6,043 bases of DNA, taken from JANMOK01 sp031415055 (GTDB lineage Bacteria; Pseudomonadota; Alphaproteobacteria; Rhodobacterales; Rhodobacteraceae). Position numbers and translations under genes: made by a program. Below the pieces are notes generated by a model that made no database searches, was not told where the DNA came from, and saw only the letters and a program-made list of their open reading frames with translations. The first letter of the stretch is position 1. Every line of letters begins with the position of its first letter. The stretch is taken from contig JANOQZ010000048.1 of the NCBI GenBank assembly GCA_031415055.1, positions 1 through 6,043 on the forward strand, in the 5' to 3' direction. This document shows, piece by piece, positions 1-3,712 of the stretch.

Positions 1-45
1 AGAGCCCATTGTGCCAAGGCCGATCAGGCCAATTTCCGCTTTCAT
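1..45 (-). CDS. gnd: Probable 6-phosphogluconate dehydrogenase, N-terminal 15 codons only
   Basis: This is a partial gene running off the left edge. Fifteen codons are visible on the minus strand from the ATG at 45-43 and translate to MKAEIGLIGLGTMGS. This is the first beta strand plus the glycine-rich NADP-binding loop (GLGTMG, residues 9-14) of a Rossmann fold. The wording AEIGLIGLGTMG closely resembles the start of decarboxylating 6-phosphogluconate dehydrogenases, which convert 6-phosphogluconate to ribulose 5-phosphate, CO2 and NADPH in the cytosol. A modest ribosome site (GGGA, minus strand of 54-57) lies 8 bases upstream of the ATG. It follows the sulfotransferase stop by 60 bases with no hairpin between, so it may share that transcript. 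The beta-hydroxyacid dehydrogenase relatives (3-hydroxyisobutyrate dehydrogenase, GarR) have similar first residues, so the family is firmer than the exact enzyme. Confidence 0.6.
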   Translation of the reverse strand, partial: MKAEIGLIGLGTMGS

Positions 46-105
46 GCCGCGTTTCCCGTTGGTTGTTTCGGTTTTGCCTGCAACCTACTCGGAACAGCGG
101 TCGCG

Positions 106-783
106 TCAATTGGCGACGGCGAATCCGGGCGCGGTGTCATAACCAAACAAGGCAAAGTCACGGGCATAATGTCGCTGAACCAACGACATTGTGGTGGCAT
201 CATAATACTGCGTAATGGCATTGCGCTTGGATGCGTTCTTGACCGCCATTTCAAGTGGCGGCAGCCCAAGCTTGGCGCAAAGCTGCGGAAACTCTTGCGC
301 CAAATTTTCCAAATGCAACACATTGGTCACAATGATCTTGCCGTGTTTGTCAACCAAACGCGATGCCTGATCGGCCATTTTCACGGGCGACTCCTCCAAG
401 GCAAAACGCTGCGGTTTTGAGCGAAGTTGCATGAATTCCTTAAAATTCAATTCGGCTGCAACGCGGCCCGAATTTCGCGCGGTCTGCATTTTCAAAAACT
501 CGAACAGGCTGACAGCATGATCAAAAGGGTTGCGGACTATGGCGAAACTTGTGAATTCATCAAAAACCTCCGGCCCCAATTTTGCGCGAATTTTTTCCGC
601 TGTGTCGTGTTGGCGGAAATAGACTTTTTCGACCTTTTCCCGAAAGGGCAGAAACGACGACAATCGCCGCCACAAGGTTCGATTTTTCGGCAAACAATAC
701 GGTTGCAATACGGCTGTCAGCGACGATCCTGCCGATTTTGGCACATGCACGAAAATGAACTTATGACTTGTCGAAATCAGCAT
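106..783 (-). CDS. PAPS-dependent sulfotransferase family protein (Sulfotransfer_2-like)
   Basis: This is a 225-aa cytosolic-looking protein without signal peptide or membrane segment. Residues 13-21 (HVPKSAGSS) match the 5'-phosphosulfate loop of PAPS sulfotransferases, and residues 83-91 (VRNPFDHAV) match the 3'-phosphate-binding motif, in the expected order and spacing. The C-terminal stretch around residues 190-215 (QYYDATTMSLVQRHYARDF, then FGYD) is typical of bacterial members of this family. Such enzymes transfer sulfate from PAPS to hydroxyl or amino groups of glycans, lipids or small molecules; the acceptor cannot be read from the sequence. The start at 783 is supported by AGAGG on the minus strand of 791-795, 7 bases upstream. 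It begins 22 bases after the glmS stop, so co-transcription and possible coupling are likely. A surface-glycan substrate is an inference from the GlmS link only. Confidence 0.85.
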   Translation of the reverse strand: MLISTSHKFIFVHVPKSAGSSLTAVLQPYCLPKNRTLWRRLSSFLPFREKVEKVYFRQHDTAEKIRAKLGPEVFDEFTSFAIVRNPFDHAVSLFEFLKMQTARNSGRVAAELNFKEFMQLRSKPQRFALEESPVKMADQASRLVDKHGKIIVTNVLHLENLAQEFPQLCAKLGLPPLEMAVKNASKRNAITQYYDATTMSLVQRHYARDFALFGYDTAPGFAVAN

Positions 784-790
784 GTACGCA

Positions 791-795
791 CCTCT
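791..795 (-). promoter_or_regulatory. Ribosome binding site of the sulfotransferase gene
   Basis: AGAGG on the minus strand sits 7 bases before the ATG at 783-781, inside the 22-base gap after glmS. It fixes the start codon and shows that the gene has its own translation signal even though it probably shares the glmS transcript. Confidence 0.6.
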
Positions 796-805
796 CGGCC
801 CGTAT

Positions 806-2626
806 TTACTCTACCGTCACCGATTTCGCCAGATTGCGCGGCTGGTCAACGTCCGTGCCCTTTTCCACCGCCGTGTGGTAGGCGATCAGTTGCGCCGGAA
901 TGGCATACAATATCGGTGCAACGAACGGGTCGACCGCTGGCATGCTTAATGTTCTCCACGCGCCTTCGCCCGCTTTAGTCACGCCTGCCGCATCCGATAC
1001 CAGCAAAACCTTACCGCGCCGCGCCATGACTTCTTGCATGTTGGACACGGTTTTGTCGAAAAGCGGGTCGGTCGGGGCGAAGCAGATTACCGGCACAATA
1101 TCCTCGATCAAGGCAATTGGCCCGTGCTTCAGCTCGCCGCTCGCATAGCCTTCGGCATGGATATAGCTGATCTCTTTCAACTTGAGCGCACCTTCCAAAG
1201 CCAGTGGTAACATCGCGCCTCGGCCCAAAAACAAAATATCCCGCGCCTTGGCCAATTCTCTGGCAATCCCGGCAATCTCATTTTCCAACGCCAGCGCTTG
1301 CAGCACCTGCTTTGGCAGCGCCGCCAAAGCCTCAACCAACCGCTGCTCTTCGCGTGCATCCAATACCCCGCGTTGGCGACCTGCCAACAACGCCAAGGCC
1401 GCCAATACCGTCAACTGACAGGTAAACGCCTTGGTTGACGCGACGCCGATTTCAGCGCCAGCGAATATCGGCAATACCAAATCGGATTCGCGCGCAATCG
1501 AACTTTCCGGCGCATTGACGACGGCAATGACCTTGGCCGCTTTGTCTTTCACATAGCGCAAGGCCGCCAAAGTATCGGCGGTCTCGCCGGATTGGCTGAC
1601 GAATATCGCGCCTTCGCGCCCGGTCATCGGTGGTTCGCGATAACGAAACTCCGACGCCACGTCGATTTCCACCGGAATGCGGGCGTATTGCTCGAACCAG
1701 TATTTCGCCACATGGCAGGCGTAATAGGCAGTGCCACATGCAACCAGAACCAACCGATCCAGCTTGCTGAAATCCAAACCCTCCAGCGGCTTTATGCTTA
1801 ACCGATCCGCCGTCAAATAATGGCTCAGCGCATAGGCCATCACCGTTGGCTGCTCATGAATTTCTTTCGCCATGAAATGCCGATACGTGCCCTTGTCAAC
1901 CACGACCTGATCGACATTCACGATGCGCAACTCACGGTTGGCCAAGTTACCCAAAGCGTCGTGGATCGTCACCCCTTCGCGCGTCAGCACCGCCCAATCG
2001 CCTTCTTCCAGATATGTGATCTTGTTGGTCAACGGTGCCAGTGCCAAGGCATCGGACCCAACGAACATCTCGCCCGTCCCGTGACCCACCGCCAAAGGTG
2101 AGCCACGACGTGCCGCGATCATCAAATCATTTTCGCCCTCAAAGATGAAGCAAAGGGCAAATGCGCCCTCCAGCCGTGCCAAAGTCGCCGCTGCGGCGTC
2201 TTGTGGCGAAAGGCCGTTAGCAATGTGCCGCGCACAGAGATGGGCAATCACCTCGGTATCGGTCTCGCTTTCAAACACCCGTCCCGCCGCCAACAACTCG
2301 TCGCGCAATCCGCGAAAATTCTCGATTATGCCGTTATGCACCACCGCAACCGGCCCGGCCTTATGGGGATGCGCGTTTGCCTCGTTTGGTGCACCGTGGG
2401 TGGCCCAGCGTGTGTGCCCGATGCCCAGCGAACCCTTTAAAGGCTGCTGTCCCAACAGCGATGTCAGGGCCGAAAGCTTGCCCACCGCACGCCGACGCAC
2501 CAACCCGCCATCATCCAGCGTCGCAATCCCCGCCGAGTCATAACCACGATATTCCAGCCGCTTTAGCGCATCCAAAATCAGCGGAGCCGCGTCCTGCTTG
2601 CCCAATATTCCAACGATGCCACACAT
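806..2626 (-). CDS. glmS: Glutamine--fructose-6-phosphate aminotransferase (isomerizing)
   Basis: GlmS makes glucosamine 6-phosphate from fructose 6-phosphate and glutamine, the first step to UDP-GlcNAc for peptidoglycan and LPS, in the cytosol. The protein is 606 aa, close to the 609 aa of E. coli GlmS. It starts MCGIVGILG, so after Met removal the catalytic N-terminal Cys is exposed. The class II glutaminase domain covers about 2-220, with RWATHG at 73-78, HNG at 97-99 and ETDTE at 121-125. Two SIS sugar-isomerase domains cover about 285-425 and 455-595, with SQSGET at 344-349. The isomerase residues E485 (KLKEISYIHAE), H501 (ELKHGP) and K601 in the terminal AKSVTVE are all present. An in-frame ATG ten codons upstream (2656) is rejected because it would bury the Cys. 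GGAG at 2634-2637 sits 7 bases before the chosen ATG. The gene appears intact and leads a probable operon with the sulfotransferase. Confidence 0.98.
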   Translation of the reverse strand: MCGIVGILGKQDAAPLILDALKRLEYRGYDSAGIATLDDGGLVRRRAVGKLSALTSLLGQQPLKGSLGIGHTRWATHGAPNEANAHPHKAGPVAVVHNGIIENFRGLRDELLAAGRVFESETDTEVIAHLCARHIANGLSPQDAAAATLARLEGAFALCFIFEGENDLMIAARRGSPLAVGHGTGEMFVGSDALALAPLTNKITYLEEGDWAVLTREGVTIHDALGNLANRELRIVNVDQVVVDKGTYRHFMAKEIHEQPTVMAYALSHYLTADRLSIKPLEGLDFSKLDRLVLVACGTAYYACHVAKYWFEQYARIPVEIDVASEFRYREPPMTGREGAIFVSQSGETADTLAALRYVKDKAAKVIAVVNAPESSIARESDLVLPIFAGAEIGVASTKAFTCQLTVLAALALLAGRQRGVLDAREEQRLVEALAALPKQVLQALALENEIAGIARELAKARDILFLGRGAMLPLALEGALKLKEISYIHAEGYASGELKHGPIALIEDIVPVICFAPTDPLFDKTVSNMQEVMARRGKVLLVSDAAGVTKAGEGAWRTLSMPAVDPFVAPILYAIPAQLIAYHTAVEKGTDVDQPRNLAKSVTVE

Positions 2627-2633
2627 AGCCGCA

Positions 2634-2637
2634 CTCC
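2634..2637 (-). promoter_or_regulatory. Ribosome binding site that decides the glmS start
   Basis: GGAG on the minus strand is 7 bases upstream of the ATG at 2626-2624. It supports the start that exposes Cys2 and argues against the longer reading frame beginning at 2656. Confidence 0.7.
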
Positions 2638-2682
2638 GACAATTTCTTGTTTTCAACCTGCCTGCGAATTCTCTAGGCCGGT

Positions 2683-2712
2683 ATTTTACCAGTTTCCACC
2701 GAATTTGGTTAA
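2683..2712 (-). promoter_or_regulatory. Candidate sigma-70-type promoter for glmS
   Basis: Reading on the minus strand, TTAACC (2712-2707, 4 of 6 to TTGACA) is followed after 18 bases by TAAAAT (2688-2683, 5 of 6 to TATAAT). Transcription would start near 2676, giving a leader of about 50 bases before the glmS ATG. The -10 box is good but the -35 box is weak, so an activator may be needed. The direct repeat at 2712-2736 lies immediately upstream of and touches the -35 box, where a regulator could act. Confidence 0.4.
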
Positions 2713-2736
2713 TGAAACGTCAGTGACATGAAACGT
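2712..2736. repeat. 9-base direct repeat flanking a small palindrome
   Basis: ATGAAACGT occurs exactly at 2712-2720 and 2728-2736, a period of 16 bases. Between and partly overlapping the copies is the perfect inverted repeat GTCA-G-TGAC (2719-2727). A looser third copy, GCAACGT, follows at 2740-2746. The block is noncoding, directly upstream of the glmS -35 box and about 40 bases from the divergent promoter, so it is a candidate operator. No regulator can be named from it. Confidence 0.55.
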
Positions 2737-2745
2737 GAGGCAACG

Positions 2746-2760
2746 TTAATCACGCTTTAA
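2746..2760. promoter_or_regulatory. CtrA-type motif TTAA-N7-TTAA
   Basis: TTAATCACGCTTTAA is a perfect match to the full alphaproteobacterial CtrA consensus TTAA-N7-TTAA, and is followed by C as in the longer form TTAA-N7-TTAAC. It lies in the divergent region, 16 bases upstream of the toxin-antitoxin -35 box (centre near -59 of the predicted start) and roughly 120 bases from the glmS start codon. CtrA is the cell-cycle/motility response regulator of this class. Actual binding is inferred only from the motif. Confidence 0.4.
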
Positions 2761-2776
2761 CCCCTTTGACGCTTGT

Positions 2777-2805
2777 TTGACCGATGGCTCACGCTCACGT
2801 ATCAT
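2777..2805 (+). promoter_or_regulatory. Sigma-70-like promoter of the toxin-antitoxin operon
   Basis: TTGACC (2777-2782, 5 of 6 to consensus) and TATCAT (2800-2805, 5 of 6) are separated by an ideal 17-base spacer. Transcription would begin near 2812, 26 bases before the antitoxin ATG. Because the promoter covers the in-frame ATG at 2784, it argues against that earlier start. Short repeats inside it (TTTGAC at 2765-2770 and 2776-2781; CTCACG at 2788-2793 and 2794-2799) could be half-sites for autoregulation by the antitoxin. Confidence 0.6.
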
Positions 2806-2826
2806 TCACCGAATTCCCGCTTGATC

Positions 2827-2830
2827 GGAG
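2827..2830 (+). promoter_or_regulatory. Ribosome binding site that decides the antitoxin start
   Basis: GGAG lies 7 bases before the ATG at 2838, while no purine-rich site precedes the in-frame ATG at 2784. It sits in the 7-base loop of a small CTTG/CAAG inverted repeat (2820-2834), a weak structure that may be coincidental. Confidence 0.65.
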
Positions 2831-2837
2831 CAAGAAT

Positions 2838-3074
2838 ATGGGCCGCGTTGAAACGAACCACTATCCTGCGTCTGAGGTTCCCAAAGTCCTGCGCGGCAAT
2901 ATCGATGCGTCGGCGTTGGTGAAGGTCGTGGTCGAGGAAGAAGCGCCGATCAGACGCCTGACACTCGAGCAACTCACGTCGATGATCGAAAAGGCGAGAC
3001 ACGGGAGGACCCCTGTGACAACTGAGGAAGCCGTTGCGCGGGTGCGCGAACTGCGCGACGAATGGGATGTCTGA
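2838..3074 (+). CDS. Putative antitoxin of a PIN-domain toxin-antitoxin module
   Basis: This is a 78-aa acidic-tailed protein directly before a PIN-domain toxin; the position and one-base overlap with the toxin are the main evidence for an antitoxin role. I do not recognise the family. Residues 25-33 (SALVKVVVE) look like a beta strand. Residues 41-55 (LTLEQLTSMIEKARH) and 61-75 (TTEEAVARVRELRDE) look like two amphipathic helices, the second ending in EWDV. The EEAVARVRELRDEWD ending resembles toxin-binding tails of VapB-type antitoxins. No clear ribbon-helix-helix, AbrB or Phd/YefM domain can be read. The start at 2838 is chosen over the in-frame ATG at 2784 because it has a GGAG site and because the promoter at 2777-2805 overlaps the earlier ATG. 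By family analogy it would bind and inhibit the toxin and repress its own promoter. Confidence 0.75.
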   Translation: MGRVETNHYPASEVPKVLRGNIDASALVKVVVEEEAPIRRLTLEQLTSMIEKARHGRTPVTTEEAVARVRELRDEWDV

Positions 3075-3592
3075 TGACTGCGATCGAGCGGGTTTACTTA
3101 GACACAACTATTCTAATAATGATGTTCGAAGGCGAAGTGCATGAACGCCAGCCGCTGATCAGGATCGTTGCGGGTGGATTGTATTCGCAGACTTCAAGGT
3201 TTTATACTAGCGATTTGACTAGGTCCGAAGTTCTAGTAAAACCACTCGCGGATGACGACTACGACCTAGTTGGTACGTATGACAATGTTCTAACCGATGG
3301 CGCGACTTTGAAAGTCCGATCAGTGGAACGCCCGATCTTGGAAATTGCAGCGGCACTGCGAGCGCGCCAAAAAGGTCTAAAACTGCCTGACGCGATCCAT
3401 CTTGCAACCGCACTTGCTTGCGGCTGCACGCATTTTCTGACACATGATGTACGGTTGTCGGGCACGCACGATTTTCCTCAGCAGCCATTGCCGTTTGTTT
3501 GGGGTCGGAGCTTCTTTTTGCAACATTCCGTCCAAATCATCCGACCAGACGCCGCTACGCTTGCGTCTTTGCTCGCCGAATTCGTTGAGTAA
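3074..3592 (+). CDS. PIN-domain ribonuclease toxin, VapC-like
   Basis: This is a 172-aa PIN-domain protein, expected to be a magnesium-dependent endoribonuclease that stops translation by cutting RNA when not held by its antitoxin. The acidic quartet is complete: D10 in VYLDTTILI, E52 in LTRSEVLVKPL, D106 in LKLPDAIHLATAL and D125 in FLTHDVRL. The ATG at 3074 shares its A with the antitoxin TGA, the classic arrangement for translational coupling, with GGGA 6 bases upstream. An in-frame ATG at 3062 adds only four residues and is less likely. VapC toxins are usually about 130-140 aa; this one has roughly 40 extra residues (131-172) after the last acidic residue. Codons such as TTA, CTA and ATA are frequent near its start and unlike the neighbouring enzymes, hinting at transfer. 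The RNA target is unknown. Confidence 0.88.
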   Translation: MTAIERVYLDTTILIMMFEGEVHERQPLIRIVAGGLYSQTSRFYTSDLTRSEVLVKPLADDDYDLVGTYDNVLTDGATLKVRSVERPILEIAAALRARQKGLKLPDAIHLATALACGCTHFLTHDVRLSGTHDFPQQPLPFVWGRSFFLQHSVQIIRPDAATLASLLAEFVE

Positions 3593-3712
3593 CAAAACCT
3601 GACGCTCCTCAACCGCGCTACTATCCAAAAACGACCCCAACCTGCCGCTATCCTGCTTGGCATTCACCCGCGAACCCGATCATCTGTGCCAAACCGCCGG
3701 AGATCAGCAACC
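3593..3712. other. Intergenic gap between toxin and flavoenzyme genes
   Basis: These 120 bases hold no convincing hairpin terminator. TTGGCA at 3657-3662 resembles a -35 box, but the best partner (GATCAT at 3678-3683) is only 15 bases away, so a promoter for the downstream gene is likely present but not identifiable with confidence. GGAG at 3699-3702 is the ribosome site of the next gene. Confidence 0.4.

Noticed and set aside
427..978. Plus-strand open frame (183 codons) across the sulfotransferase and the end of glmS.
   Set aside because: It spans the junction of two well-supported minus-strand genes and its product is Cys/Arg/Pro-rich without a recognisable fold, typical of an antisense shadow.
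2145..2543. Plus-strand open frame (132 codons) opposite the glmS glutaminase domain.
   Set aside because: It is antisense to catalytic-domain codons of glmS, with a low-complexity composition and no translation signal.
2627..2656. Ten-codon upstream extension of glmS from the ATG at 2656.
   Set aside because: GlmS needs Cys as the residue exposed after Met removal; the extension would bury it, and the GGAG site at 2634-2637 serves the ATG at 2626.
2627..2700. Possible glmS ribozyme or long riboswitch leader.
   Set aside because: The predicted leader is only about 50 bases and shows no pseudoknot-like pairing; the glmS ribozyme is known from Gram-positive bacteria.
3657..3672. Sigma-54-like element (TGGC...) before the flavoenzyme gene.
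   Set aside because: The GG is not followed at the required 10-base spacing by the GC of the -12 element, and no TTGC box is present.
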